From positions 56,432 through 120,431 of the forward strand of contig JANXNI010000069.1 of assembly GCA_025354165.1 (NCBI GenBank): a DNA stretch of 64,000 bases, in the 5' to 3' direction. The notes under the pieces are model-generated. The model searched no databases. It worked only from the letters and a program-made list of their open reading frames with translations, and was not told the DNA's origin. The DNA comes from Burkholderiales bacterium. Lineage in GTDB: Bacteria > Pseudomonadota > Gammaproteobacteria > Burkholderiales > Casimicrobiaceae. Made by a program: the position numbers and the translations under genes. Shown here one piece after another: positions 17,273 to 26,665 of this stretch (position 1 is the first letter of the stretch; the number at the start of each line of letters is the position of its first letter).

Positions 17273-19351
17273 ATGACTCGTACTTTATCGCGCACCTTGG
17301 TGCTGCTAGCGGCTGCATGCGGAGCCATAGTGCTTCCTAGTTACGCACAAACAGTGTCGATTCACCCAGGCACCAGTGGTTGCAGTGGTACTGGTTCTTT
17401 GAACATTCCCGCTGGCGGCGGTACGGCAAACTTTCAAGTTTGTGTTAATGCCGCTAGTCCTGCCACGAAGACTTGTGGCTTGGGTTATCGTCTGACCGCA
17501 AGTGCTTCAAATGGCATGACGTTGACGGCTCGGACCCTTGGAACCGCCTACCCTGATCCAATAGTTGCAAACGTTACGTTTCTTAACGGTACGAATAACG
17601 CACTTGCACCTACATCGGGCAATTCTGGGGCTGGAATAAGCGACGGCGTGACGCCGGTAGCTGCTGCTGACGGTATATTGGTAGCGTCATTCACTCTTAC
17701 CGTCCCGAGCAACGTTCCGTCTGGAACTTACACAGTTGGTCCAACGAGTACTCTTATCGCCGTTACTGGTACGACTTGCGATGACGGCAATGTAGGCGGT
17801 GCAAGTGATTTCACCCCTGCGGCTACAGCTCCGTTGACCGTAGTGGTAGCTGCAGCTGCAACTTCCGCCACGTTTACATCTGCTCCGTCTACCCTCACCT
17901 TCGCCGAAGGCGGCGCCACTCAGAACGTCACCGTAACTTGCGCCGGCACGATCGGTACGCCATCGCCTGTGGTGATCAACGTTGCTACTACGGGAACGGG
18001 CTTTACTGCCGTGACCACACCTTTGTCGTTCGCTACATGCCCATCGTCACAAACCGTTGCGGTGACACCGCGTGTAGCTGACGCCGGTTCGAATCCGACG
18101 CAAACGGGTAACGTAACGTTCAGCACGGTCACTACCGGTGCGACGGCACCTGCCAGCGTGGGTGTGACGGTCACCGACAATCAGGCACCAGCGGTCTACA
18201 GCGTTACCAAGACGACCGCAACCGTACTTGAAGGCAATGCAGCGACCGATACGCTAACGGTCACGTGTACGGGGGCTTTCACCGGTGGATTGACTTCTGG
18301 TTCTGTTCAGTATGCGATCACTGGTTTGACCAATCCTGGTGACCTCGCGGCTCCAGCATTGACTGGTGCGCTCAACTTCCCTGCTTGCGGTGGAGCTACG
18401 CAGTCCGTGACGATATCGCCACGTGTCAATGATGCGGTAGTTCAGGGTACTAAGTTGGGAGCGTTCGCGATTTCAACTCCTGTTGCCGGCACCTTGGGGG
18501 CTGCAACGACCGGGTCTATCACCGTCAACGACGACGATGCACCGCCCGTGATCACTATCGCGGTTGGTGGCAGTCCCGCTACCGAAGCTGGCGGCGTGCT
18601 GACCTACACAGTCACCCGTACCGGTGGCAGCGCGGGTCAGCTTGCTGCACCGCTCACTGTGAACTTGACATCGCCGTCAGGCCCGCGTTTCGACCCGGCT
18701 CCTGCCACCAAGTGCGGAACGGCTATCACGATCCCTGGTGGCGCAGCCTTCGCAACGTGTACAGTCACGGGACTGGACAACAACGTTATTGATGGCAATG
18801 TCAACGCCGTGGTCACGATCGCTGCGCCGACTGTTTTGGGTGCCTACACAGGTGCAGGCAATGCTGCTCCTGGTGTAATCACCGACGACGACTTCGGTGT
18901 CAGCGCGGTAGCAGGAGCAACCGGCTCTGCGGTGACGGGATTCATCGTTGAAGGCGGAATCGCGGAGTTCAGCATCAATTGCGGCGGTTCGACTGGCAGC
19001 ACGTTCAACTACACAATTGGTGGAACCAATACGACGGGTAGTTATATCGTCGGCGCTGCTTCTGGTAGCTTCACTTGCGGCACCTCGACTAATCCGGTGG
19101 TTCGCTTCCAGACCATTGACGACACGATAATCGGAAATGCCCGTACGATCACGATGACGATTTCGACGCCGCCGCCAGTCGGTCGCGTGGGACCAACTGC
19201 TGTCGTCATTAGCAACGCAGTTGCGACGATCAACATTCAAGACAACGATGCACCTTTGATCGTGCCAACGATGAGCGCCTTCGGACTCGGTTTGATGAGT
19301 CTGATGCTTGCTGGATTGATCGGCTTCCAGCGCCGTCGTCTTGGCCGCTAA
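17273..19351 (+). CDS. Large secreted Calx-beta-like repeat protein with C-terminal IPTL/PEP-CTERM-like sorting signal
   Basis: Signal peptide ending PSYAQ; repeated TVLEGNAATDTLTVTC/ITVNDDDAPP modules; C-terminus VPTMSAFGLGLMSLMLAGLIGFQRRRLGR (motif-TM-Arg cluster). ORF opens at 17234. Confidence 0.75.
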   Translation: MTRTLSRTLVLLAAACGAIVLPSYAQTVSIHPGTSGCSGTGSLNIPAGGGTANFQVCVNAASPATKTCGLGYRLTASASNGMTLTARTLGTAYPDPIVANVTFLNGTNNALAPTSGNSGAGISDGVTPVAAADGILVASFTLTVPSNVPSGTYTVGPTSTLIAVTGTTCDDGNVGGASDFTPAATAPLTVVVAAAATSATFTSAPSTLTFAEGGATQNVTVTCAGTIGTPSPVVINVATTGTGFTAVTTPLSFATCPSSQTVAVTPRVADAGSNPTQTGNVTFSTVTTGATAPASVGVTVTDNQAPAVYSVTKTTATVLEGNAATDTLTVTCTGAFTGGLTSGSVQYAITGLTNPGDLAAPALTGALNFPACGGATQSVTISPRVNDAVVQGTKLGAFAISTPVAGTLGAATTGSITVNDDDAPPVITIAVGGSPATEAGGVLTYTVTRTGGSAGQLAAPLTVNLTSPSGPRFDPAPATKCGTAITIPGGAAFATCTVTGLDNNVIDGNVNAVVTIAAPTVLGAYTGAGNAAPGVITDDDFGVSAVAGATGSAVTGFIVEGGIAEFSINCGGSTGSTFNYTIGGTNTTGSYIVGAASGSFTCGTSTNPVVRFQTIDDTIIGNARTITMTISTPPPVGRVGPTAVVISNAVATINIQDNDAPLIVPTMSAFGLGLMSLMLAGLIGFQRRRLGR

Positions 19352-19398
19352 GTAGAAACTCCCCGGTCAAATCGAAAGATTTGGCGGGTGCGGATGGA

Positions 19399-19425
19399 AA
19401 GGGCTCCTTCGGGAGCCCTTGTCTT
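19399..19425 (+). terminator. Intrinsic terminator
   Basis: AAGGGCTCC-TTCG-GGAGCCCTT-GTCTTTT. Confidence 0.8.
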
Positions 19426-19509
19426 TTGGGTCGTGACACTTCGATAACGCACAACGCCATCTCGGAATTACCAATAGTGGCGTCCCATTAGCGGCGCTAC
19501 ACTGTCAGC

Positions 19510-20925
19510 ATGAACACGCTTTGCTGGCTTAACGCTTCCGACTTGTCTCGACAGTACGCAGTGGGAGGCATCAAGCCAACGGCTGCGGTCGAGGCAACGC
19601 TTGATCGTATCGCCGAATGTGAGCGGAAGCTAAACGCGCTATATCTGACCAAAGTGCGGGAAGCGACTGCTGCGGCGGCCGATAGCGAGGTGCGCTGGAA
19701 GTCCGGCAAGCCGCTATCGCCGCTTGACGGCGTCCCCATCACGCTTAAAGAAAATCTCTACACGACCGGCGACCCTGCTCCAATTGGTACGGCTGCCAAT
19801 TCGCTGGCGCCGAAAACTGTGAATTCACCGATTGCGGATCGGGTGCGCGAAGCGGGCCTCGTTCTCGTTGGCAAAACGACGATGCCTGACTTTGGCATGC
19901 TCTCGTCCGGCCAATCAAGCATTCATGGTGTGACACGCAATCCGTGGCAGCTAAATAGAAACCCCGGCGGCTCCAGCTCCGGGGCGGGTGCGGCGTGTGC
20001 GGCGGGTTACGGGCCACTGCACATCGGTACTGATATCGGCGGTTCGGTGCGGATTCCCGCGAGCTTTTGCGGCATTTATGGCTTGAAACCATCGCTCGGT
20101 CGCGTGCCGATTAACCCGCCTTACATGGGACGTGTGGCGGGCCCGATGACGCGTACCGTGCTCGACGCTGCGCTCCTGATGAACGTGATCTCTCGACCCG
20201 ATCCCGATCATCGTGATTTCATGAACTTGCCGCCGCACCACGTGGACTATGCCGCTGAGCTGGAGCGCTTCTCGCTCAAAGGCAAGCGTATCGGCGTCAT
20301 CACCGACATGCGCGCGGGCCGCGAAGTGCAAAGCGACGTTGCCAGCGCAACCTGGGAGTGCGGGCAGCTTCTGGAGCAGCACGGCGCGCGCGTCGAACCG
20401 ATCCAGTCGTTCATCACGCGAGAAATGCTGGAGGGTATTTGCGGTTTTTTCGAAGCGCGAAGCTATTCCGATATTTCGCGCATGCCGCAAGCAACGCGCG
20501 AAAAGATTTTGCCGTTCATTGTGCGTTGGGCGACACATCGTGCAAAAGGTTTTTCTGGCGATACCGTGATGGGATTTTTGACGCAGGTTGTTGCCATGCG
20601 CGAGGCCACGGTCGCCGCGACACATGGATTTGATTTCGTGATTTCGCCGGTCTGCCCGATCCCCGCGTTTGAGGCGGAATACTGCTGCCCCGACAACGAT
20701 CCAGAGCGCGCGCTGTCGCACATCGCGTTCACTGTGCCGTACAACATGAGCGAGCAGCCGGCAGCGTCAATTAACTGGAACTATTCAACCGACGCGCGCA
20801 CGACGGGTTTACCGATTGGTGTACAGGTTGCGGGCCGCCGATTCGACGATCTGGGCGTGCTGCAAATTTCGCGCGTCATCGAACAAATCAGACCCACGCA
20901 GAGGCCGTGGCCGGTGCGAATTTAG
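19510..20925 (+). CDS. Amidase signature-family enzyme (GatA-like), first copy
   Basis: LDGVPITLKENL...GKTTMPDFGMLSSGQSSIHGVTRNPW...NPGGSSSGAGAACAAGYGPLHIGTDIGGSVRIPASFCGIYGLKPS. Confidence 0.9.
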   Translation: MNTLCWLNASDLSRQYAVGGIKPTAAVEATLDRIAECERKLNALYLTKVREATAAAADSEVRWKSGKPLSPLDGVPITLKENLYTTGDPAPIGTAANSLAPKTVNSPIADRVREAGLVLVGKTTMPDFGMLSSGQSSIHGVTRNPWQLNRNPGGSSSGAGAACAAGYGPLHIGTDIGGSVRIPASFCGIYGLKPSLGRVPINPPYMGRVAGPMTRTVLDAALLMNVISRPDPDHRDFMNLPPHHVDYAAELERFSLKGKRIGVITDMRAGREVQSDVASATWECGQLLEQHGARVEPIQSFITREMLEGICGFFEARSYSDISRMPQATREKILPFIVRWATHRAKGFSGDTVMGFLTQVVAMREATVAATHGFDFVISPVCPIPAFEAEYCCPDNDPERALSHIAFTVPYNMSEQPAASINWNYSTDARTTGLPIGVQVAGRRFDDLGVLQISRVIEQIRPTQRPWPVRI

Positions 20926-21015
20926 ACGCGCAGGGCCGCATTATCGCAGCCGGCGTGACCAACGAACTTACTGCGACTGTCATTATTAAACGTACTTATT
21001 GAGGGAGAGTTATCC

Positions 21016-22599
21016 GTGAAGTATTCCAGAGTATTAGTCGGTCTCGCGACCGCGTTATTGATCGCCTTTCCTGCATCATCCGCGTTCGCACAGCAGAAGG
21101 TTTTGAAGGTTGCGCCGCACGCGTTCCCAGCCAATCTTGATCCGTTCAACGTGACTGCGTACATCACGCGCAACCACGGTTACATGGTCTATGACACGTT
21201 GTTCGCGACCGATGAAAAGGGCGCCATCAAGCCGCAGATGGTCGACAAATGGACGGTGAGCCCGGACAAAAAGGTTTACACGTTCACATTGCGCGACAAG
21301 CTCGAATTTCATGACGGAAAACCCGTAACCGGTGAAGACATCGTCGCCTCGATCAAGCGCTGGGGCGCGCGTGACACCTTCGGTCAAAAGCTCATGACCT
21401 TCGTCGACAAAATGGACGCGCCCGACGCGAAGACTTTCCGCATGACGCTGAAAGAGCCGACCGGTATCGTGCTTGACGCGCTCGGCAAGCCGTCGTCAAA
21501 CCCCGCCTTCATCATGCCCGCACGTGTCGCGGCGACCGATCCGTTCAAAGTGATCGATGATTACATCGGCTCCGGCCCCTACATCTTCAAGAAGGATGAA
21601 TACAAAGCGGGCGTGCAATCGATTTACGTGAAAAACACTAAATACGTCCCGCGCAGCGAGCCGCCATCAGGCCTCGCCGGTGGCAAAAAAGTTTACGTGG
21701 ATCGTGTTGAATGGCTCGCGCTGAAAGATGCGCAGACGCAGTTGAACGCGCTGCTCGCAGGCGAAATCGACATGATCGAGCAGCCCGCGTTTGAACAGTA
21801 TCCGCAGCTTCGCAAAGATCCCCGCGTCAACATCGTTGATACCGGCACCGTGAATTACCAGTACGTGATGCGCTTCAATCATCTGGTGCCGCCGTTCAAC
21901 AACGTGAAGGTGCGCGAAGCCGCGATGTGGGCGATGAATCAGGAAGCCTTCCTGCGCGCACAGGTTGGCCCGGAAAACGAAAGCATGTTCTTCACCTGCC
22001 CGAGCATGTACCCGTGCGGTACGCCGCTCGCGACACCGAAGGGCAGCGAGTTCATGGTCAAGGGCAACATGGCCAAAGCGCAGGAGCTGTTGAAGGCGTC
22101 GGGCTACGACGGCAAGCCAATTGTCGTGATGCGCCCGACCGATCTGCAATCGATTCACAAGTTGCCGCTGGTCGCGACGCAGCTCTTGCGTCAGGCCGGT
22201 TTCAAGGTGGATCTGATCACGATGGACTGGGGCTCACTGGTTGCCCGTCGCTCGAAGAAAGACCCTGCCGATCAGGGCGGCTGGAATATTTTTCTGACCG
22301 CGTGGGTCGGTGCCGACATCATGAACCCGTTGACCAGCGCGCCTTTGGGTGGCAATGGCGAAAAAGGCTGGGCTGGCTGGGCGACCGATGCGACGCTTGA
22401 AAAGCTGCGCGACGATTACGCTCGTGCCGGTACCGACGCGGACAAAAAGCGGTTAGCGGAAGAGGTGCAGGTGCGCGCCACGCAGGTTGGCACACACGCG
22501 ATCCTCGGCGAATACAAAAACCCGGCCGCGGTTCGCAAGAACATCACGGGCGTGCTTAAAACAGCGGGTTCGGCGTACTGGAATATCCAGAAAAACTAG
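21016..22599 (+). CDS. Peptide/nickel-type ABC transporter substrate-binding protein (SBP_bac_5)
   Basis: Signal peptide, VYDTLFATDEKGAIKPQMVDKWTVSPDKKVYTFTLRDKLEFHDGKPVTGEDIVASIKRWGARD. Confidence 0.9.
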   Translation: MKYSRVLVGLATALLIAFPASSAFAQQKVLKVAPHAFPANLDPFNVTAYITRNHGYMVYDTLFATDEKGAIKPQMVDKWTVSPDKKVYTFTLRDKLEFHDGKPVTGEDIVASIKRWGARDTFGQKLMTFVDKMDAPDAKTFRMTLKEPTGIVLDALGKPSSNPAFIMPARVAATDPFKVIDDYIGSGPYIFKKDEYKAGVQSIYVKNTKYVPRSEPPSGLAGGKKVYVDRVEWLALKDAQTQLNALLAGEIDMIEQPAFEQYPQLRKDPRVNIVDTGTVNYQYVMRFNHLVPPFNNVKVREAAMWAMNQEAFLRAQVGPENESMFFTCPSMYPCGTPLATPKGSEFMVKGNMAKAQELLKASGYDGKPIVVMRPTDLQSIHKLPLVATQLLRQAGFKVDLITMDWGSLVARRSKKDPADQGGWNIFLTAWVGADIMNPLTSAPLGGNGEKGWAGWATDATLEKLRDDYARAGTDADKKRLAEEVQVRATQVGTHAILGEYKNPAAVRKNITGVLKTAGSAYWNIQKN

Positions 22600-22627
22600 G
22601 CCGTATCGAGCGTCGCGTAGACATGCA

Positions 22628-22695
22628 GGGTGGGCAGCCTCTGCCCACCAAACCGTGACTATTGCGAACGACGTGGGCACGGGGTGCCCACCCTA
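22628..22695. repeat. REP-like double hairpin (GTGGGCA family), copy A
   Basis: GGTGGGCAG-CCT-CTGCCCACC and GTGGGCAC-GGG-GTGCCCAC hairpins; inverted relative to copy at 24239-24304. Confidence 0.75.
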
Positions 22696-22707
22696 CACTT
22701 GCTGCCA

Positions 22708-22827
22708 TATAGCTTTTGTATGAAAGCCATACTTGACGTGGGCTAGATCGATTAATACCATGAAGTCGATTTCCTAAAAATATCTTCATCAGCCCTTGTG
22801 CAGTGGGCGTTTCCCGTAAAAGCTGAT
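22708..22827. repeat. 120-bp dyad-symmetric repeat, copy 2
   Basis: TATAGCTTTTG...GTGGGCT...AAGTC|GATTT...AGCCC...CGTAAAAGCTGAT; TCGA centre at 22766-22769. Confidence 0.75.
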
Positions 22828-22828
22828 C

Positions 22829-24229
22829 ATGTCTGAATTGCTGTTTTCTTCCGTTCGTGAGCTTTCCGGCCTGCTGACCTCGCGCAAGCTTTCATCGCGC
22901 GAATTGCTGGACGCGACCCTGACGCAGGTCGATCGCTTCAATCCATCGCTCAACGCGATCGTTACCCTCGACCACGACGGCGCATACGCCAACGCCGACG
23001 CCATTGACGCGCGCCGCGCCAACGGCCAGCCCACGTCACCGCTCGCTGGCCTTCCGATTGCGATGAAGGATCTGGAGCCGGTCAAAGGCATGCGCACCAC
23101 GATGGGCTCACCGATCCTGAAAGACTGGGTGCCCGATTACGACTCGATCATGGTCGAGCGTTTTCGCTCGCATGGGCTGACGCTTCTGGGCAAAACCAAC
23201 ACGCCCGAATTCGGCCTCGGCAGCCAGACGTTTAACGCTGTGTTCGGCGCTACGAAAAATCCGTGGGATCTGGCGAAAACCTGTGGCGGTTCATCCGGCG
23301 GTGCGGCCGTTGCGGTGGCCTCAGGCATGCTGCCGTTTGCGGATGGCTCGGACATGGGCGGCAGTTTGCGCAATCCGGCGAACTTCTGCGGCGTCGTCGG
23401 CCTGCGACCATCGCCCGGCCGCGTGCCAACGTATCCGTCCATCAATCTGTGGGGCACGCTGGGCGTTCTTGGCCCCATAGCACGCACGGCAGAGGACGCG
23501 GCATGGTTGCTGTCGATTCAGGCGGGCGACGATCCCCGAACCGCCATAGGCCGTTGCGGCGACCCCACCGTTTTCCGCGAACCGCTGGATCGCGATTTCA
23601 AAGGCACCCGCATCGCGTGGAGCCCGACGCTCGGTGGTTTGCCGGTCGAAAAAGGTGTGCGAGACGCACTGCAACAATCACTCAAACGTTTCCAAGCCAT
23701 CGGCGCGATTGTCGAGGAGGCGGAGCCCGACCTGGAAATCGCCGACAACGCGTTTCAGGTGCAGCGTGCACTGCATCTGATCAACAGCCTTGGCGGGCAC
23801 TACAAAAATCACAAAGCGTTGCTCAAAGACACCGCCGTGTGGAACATCGAGCAGGGCTTAAAACTCACGGGTGCGCAGATCGCCGAAGCGCAGGCGCAGC
23901 AATCAAAATGCTTCGAGCGCATGCAGCGATTTTTGACGAAATACGACTATTTCATCTGCCCGGTCAATCAGGTGCTGCCGTTTGACATCACCACGCCGTA
24001 CCCGATGGAAATTGACGGTACGCCGCTTAAAACCTATCTCGACTGGATGAAATCGGCCTGCCGCATTACCATGACCTCGCATCCCGCAGCCAGCGCGCCC
24101 GTCGCATTTGCCGCGAACGGCATGCCCGTTGGAATGCAAATCGTTGGCCATTTTGGCTGCGAGCTTGAGGTGCTGCAACTGGTGCATGCGGTGCAGTTGC
24201 CGCTTGCGGATCGCCGGGCCCGACTGTAG
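22829..24229 (+). CDS. Amidase signature-family enzyme, second copy
   Basis: LAGLPIAMKDLEPVKGMRTTMGS...TCGGSSGGAAVAVASGMLPFADGSDMGGSLRNPANFCGVVGLRPSPGRVP. Confidence 0.9.
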   Translation: MSELLFSSVRELSGLLTSRKLSSRELLDATLTQVDRFNPSLNAIVTLDHDGAYANADAIDARRANGQPTSPLAGLPIAMKDLEPVKGMRTTMGSPILKDWVPDYDSIMVERFRSHGLTLLGKTNTPEFGLGSQTFNAVFGATKNPWDLAKTCGGSSGGAAVAVASGMLPFADGSDMGGSLRNPANFCGVVGLRPSPGRVPTYPSINLWGTLGVLGPIARTAEDAAWLLSIQAGDDPRTAIGRCGDPTVFREPLDRDFKGTRIAWSPTLGGLPVEKGVRDALQQSLKRFQAIGAIVEEAEPDLEIADNAFQVQRALHLINSLGGHYKNHKALLKDTAVWNIEQGLKLTGAQIAEAQAQQSKCFERMQRFLTKYDYFICPVNQVLPFDITTPYPMEIDGTPLKTYLDWMKSACRITMTSHPAASAPVAFAANGMPVGMQIVGHFGCELEVLQLVHAVQLPLADRRARL

Positions 24230-24238
24230 TGGCGGTAC

Positions 24239-24304
24239 GGTGGGCACCCTGTGCCCACGTACCAGACGAAACTAACTAGCGGTGGGCAGAGGCTGCCCAC
24301 CCTA
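24239..24304. repeat. REP-like double hairpin (GTGGGCA family), copy B, inverted relative to copy A
   Basis: GGTGGGCAC-CCT-GTGCCCAC ... GGTGGGCAG-AGG-CTGCCCACC; reverse complement matches copy A except in the central spacer. Confidence 0.75.
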
Positions 24305-24329
24305 AGTGCCTACGCGTCTTGCCGCTGAA

Positions 24330-25238
24330 CTAGGGCGTAATCTTCACCCCGTTTACCCGCTCTGCTGCCGTCACAAGTTCGGCGACCAAACCGTCGCCCA
24401 AACCCATCGCGCAGGCCTGCACCAGCGTTTGATGAACGGCCTCGCCCATCCAGCTTGTCAGCGGCATGCTCTCAGTGAAATGCGTGTAGTAGCGCAAATC
24501 TTTTCTCGCATTGTCTAGCTGAAACTTAACCCCGCCCATGTCGCCGTCGAGCGTCTTCGCCATCGCCTGAAACAGGCCCGAGTTCACGCCACCGGCGCTC
24601 ACTACGCGTACTAGCTGCTTCGGATCAACGCCCGACTTCACCGCTGCCGCAAATGCCTCGGCGGTCGCCGCGCAAATCGCCTGCGCGATGAAGTTATTCA
24701 TGAGCTTGACCTTGTGACCCGCACCCGGCGGGCCAACGTGAAAAATATTTTCGCAGTACGCTTTGAGCACCGGCTCAATCTTGGCAAAACTGTCATCCGT
24801 CGCGCCGACCATTGTGTTTAATTTGCCGAGCTCAGCCTCAACCGGCGTACGCGCGAGTGGCGCATCAACGAACTCAACGCCCAGTGCAGCAAAGCGCTCG
24901 CGCAGCGTTGCCGTCGACGTCGGCTCGGCCGTGGACGTGTCCACCACGATCAAACCGGCGCGCGCCGCCTCCGCAATGCCATTCGCACCGAAGCACACCG
25001 ATTCCACGTCCGGCGAACCGGTGACGCAGAGGATCACGACATCGCTGGCGACCGCGATTTCTCGCGGTGTTGCGGCCGCTTTGCCGCCCAGCGTGACAAG
25101 ATCGTTGCCCGCGTCGGGCATGCTGCGGCGACGTAAAAACGTCAGCGGAAAACCCTTTTCCGCGATGTTTTTCGCCATACCGTGACCCATGAGGCCAATG
25201 CCGATCAATCCGACGCGGGGGTGTGTCGTGGGATTCAT
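24330..25238 (-). CDS. NAD(P)-dependent beta-hydroxyacid dehydrogenase (3-hydroxyisobutyrate dehydrogenase family)
   Basis: VGLIGIGLMGHGMAKNIAEKGFPLTFLRR...FVDAPLARTPVEAELGKLNTMVG...GHKVKLMNNF. Confidence 0.88.
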   Translation of the reverse strand: MNPTTHPRVGLIGIGLMGHGMAKNIAEKGFPLTFLRRRSMPDAGNDLVTLGGKAAATPREIAVASDVVILCVTGSPDVESVCFGANGIAEAARAGLIVVDTSTAEPTSTATLRERFAALGVEFVDAPLARTPVEAELGKLNTMVGATDDSFAKIEPVLKAYCENIFHVGPPGAGHKVKLMNNFIAQAICAATAEAFAAAVKSGVDPKQLVRVVSAGGVNSGLFQAMAKTLDGDMGGVKFQLDNARKDLRYYTHFTESMPLTSWMGEAVHQTLVQACAMGLGDGLVAELVTAAERVNGVKITP

Positions 25239-25241
25239 TGT

Positions 25242-25898
25242 CTAGAAACGGTCCCGGGTAGTAGTCACCGTATTATCGTTGCTGGCTACGGTGCCGAGCA
25301 GCACCGGTTTCAAACTTTCGTCAATCGGCTTGGGACCGATCCAGATTTGAATGAGTGCCTGAAAAAAAGTGTCGTCCTGAAACACTTCGCCGACCCGCTT
25401 GTTGTTCACCAGAATCGTTGTGCCGGTGCCGGGGATCGAATCGATCGAGATTGTTTCGCCTTTATTTAGCGACGGAATCTGGCCGAAAATCTGACCGAGT
25501 TTCATGAGACTCTCGAAATGTTTTTGTTGCTCCACGCTGGTCAAATTTGCACGCATACCCGAGAGCAGTGCTTTCGAAAAATCATTTGAGTTGATGCCGC
25601 GCATGACGGCCAGATGCATGCGTTTCGGACCTTTGAGAGCGCCGATTTCGTTGCTGGTGTGCTTCTTTTGCGGAAGGTACAGGGCGGCGACATAAACCCG
25701 CACGAACCCGGCGGCGGCGTAGCGAACACCGGCCCCGTTCAACACCAGATCCTGATTGGCTAGCTTGACCCGCTCCTCCACCTTGACGCCCGCTACCTCG
25801 AGCGCGAAAGCGGCGTTGGCCAGTGCGAGGCCGACGGTCGCGACGATCAGGCTCCTCAGACTTACGGCCGGTACCTTGTAAAAAAATTGATGTTTCAT
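25242..25898 (-). CDS. Chalcone isomerase-like family secreted protein
   Basis: VAGVKVEERVKLANQDLVLNGAGVRYAAAGFVRVYVAALYLPQKK...TISIDSIPGTGTTILVNNKRVGEV. Confidence 0.8.
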   Translation of the reverse strand: MKHQFFYKVPAVSLRSLIVATVGLALANAAFALEVAGVKVEERVKLANQDLVLNGAGVRYAAAGFVRVYVAALYLPQKKHTSNEIGALKGPKRMHLAVMRGINSNDFSKALLSGMRANLTSVEQQKHFESLMKLGQIFGQIPSLNKGETISIDSIPGTGTTILVNNKRVGEVFQDDTFFQALIQIWIGPKPIDESLKPVLLGTVASNDNTVTTTRDRF

Positions 25899-25982
25899 CG
25901 AAGCCTCCTTATTCGAGCCGGTCGAAATTGCCAGCCCTGAGAATCATTGAAGTGTAGGCATTGCTGCGGCGCAATGTTGCGA

Positions 25983-26612
25983 CTACTCGCTGAGACCGAG
26001 GCGCGCAAGCGCGCCGTTGCCGACGCGCAACACTTCGGGCGTGTCGCCGGTCAGGTCAATCACCGTTGTGGCAGCCTCCGGCGTCTGTCCTGCATCGAGG
26101 ATGGCCGCGAGGCTTTTTGGCATTTGCAGTGCGATTTCATCCGGGTCATTGAGCGGATGATCCGAGCCTGGCGGAATCAGCGTGGTCGAAAGAATCGGTT
26201 CGCCCAATTCCTGCAACAGCGCCTGCACCACAGGATGATCCGGCATGCGCAGGCCGAGCGTCGCCCGCTTCGGATGCAGGAGCCGCTTCGGCACTTCGCG
26301 CGTGCCTTCCAGAATGAAGGTGTACGGCCCTGGTGTGCCCAATTTCAACATTCGAAAGGCGACGTTGTCCACGCGCGCATATTTGCCGAGTTCGGTCAAA
26401 TCAGCGCACACCAGTGTCAGATGATGCTTGTCATCAACACCGCGCAAGTGTCGCAGCAACTTGAGCGCATCGGCGTCACCCAGGCGGCAGCCAAGCGCGT
26501 ACGAGCTGTCGGTCGGATAGGCAATGACAGCGCCGTCGCGAAGCAGTTGGGCGGCTTGCTTGATCAGCCGCAATTGCGGCGTGACGGGGTGGAGAACAAA
26601 GCGTTGAGTCAT
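25983..26612 (-). CDS. L-threonylcarbamoyladenylate synthase-like protein (YciO/YrdC/Sua5 family)
   Basis: LRDGAVIAYPTDSSYALGCRLGDADALKLLRHLRGVDDKHHLTLVCADLTEL...GPYTFILEGTREVPKRLLHPKRATLGLRMPDHP. Confidence 0.88.
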   Translation of the reverse strand: MTQRFVLHPVTPQLRLIKQAAQLLRDGAVIAYPTDSSYALGCRLGDADALKLLRHLRGVDDKHHLTLVCADLTELGKYARVDNVAFRMLKLGTPGPYTFILEGTREVPKRLLHPKRATLGLRMPDHPVVQALLQELGEPILSTTLIPPGSDHPLNDPDEIALQMPKSLAAILDAGQTPEAATTVIDLTGDTPEVLRVGNGALARLGLSE

Positions 26613-26665
26613 AATGTGCTTATGTTACAAGAGCATAACCAGTGCTGATAAATAATACCTAAGAC

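Noticed and set aside
18677-19240. 187-aa minus-strand ORF
   Set aside because: Antisense to the Calx-beta repeat gene; arises from repetitive coding sequence.
19951-20721. 256-aa minus-strand ORF
   Set aside because: Antisense to the first amidase; no domain.
25947-26648. 233-aa plus-strand ORF
   Set aside because: Antisense to the YciO/Sua5-family gene; no recognisable domain.
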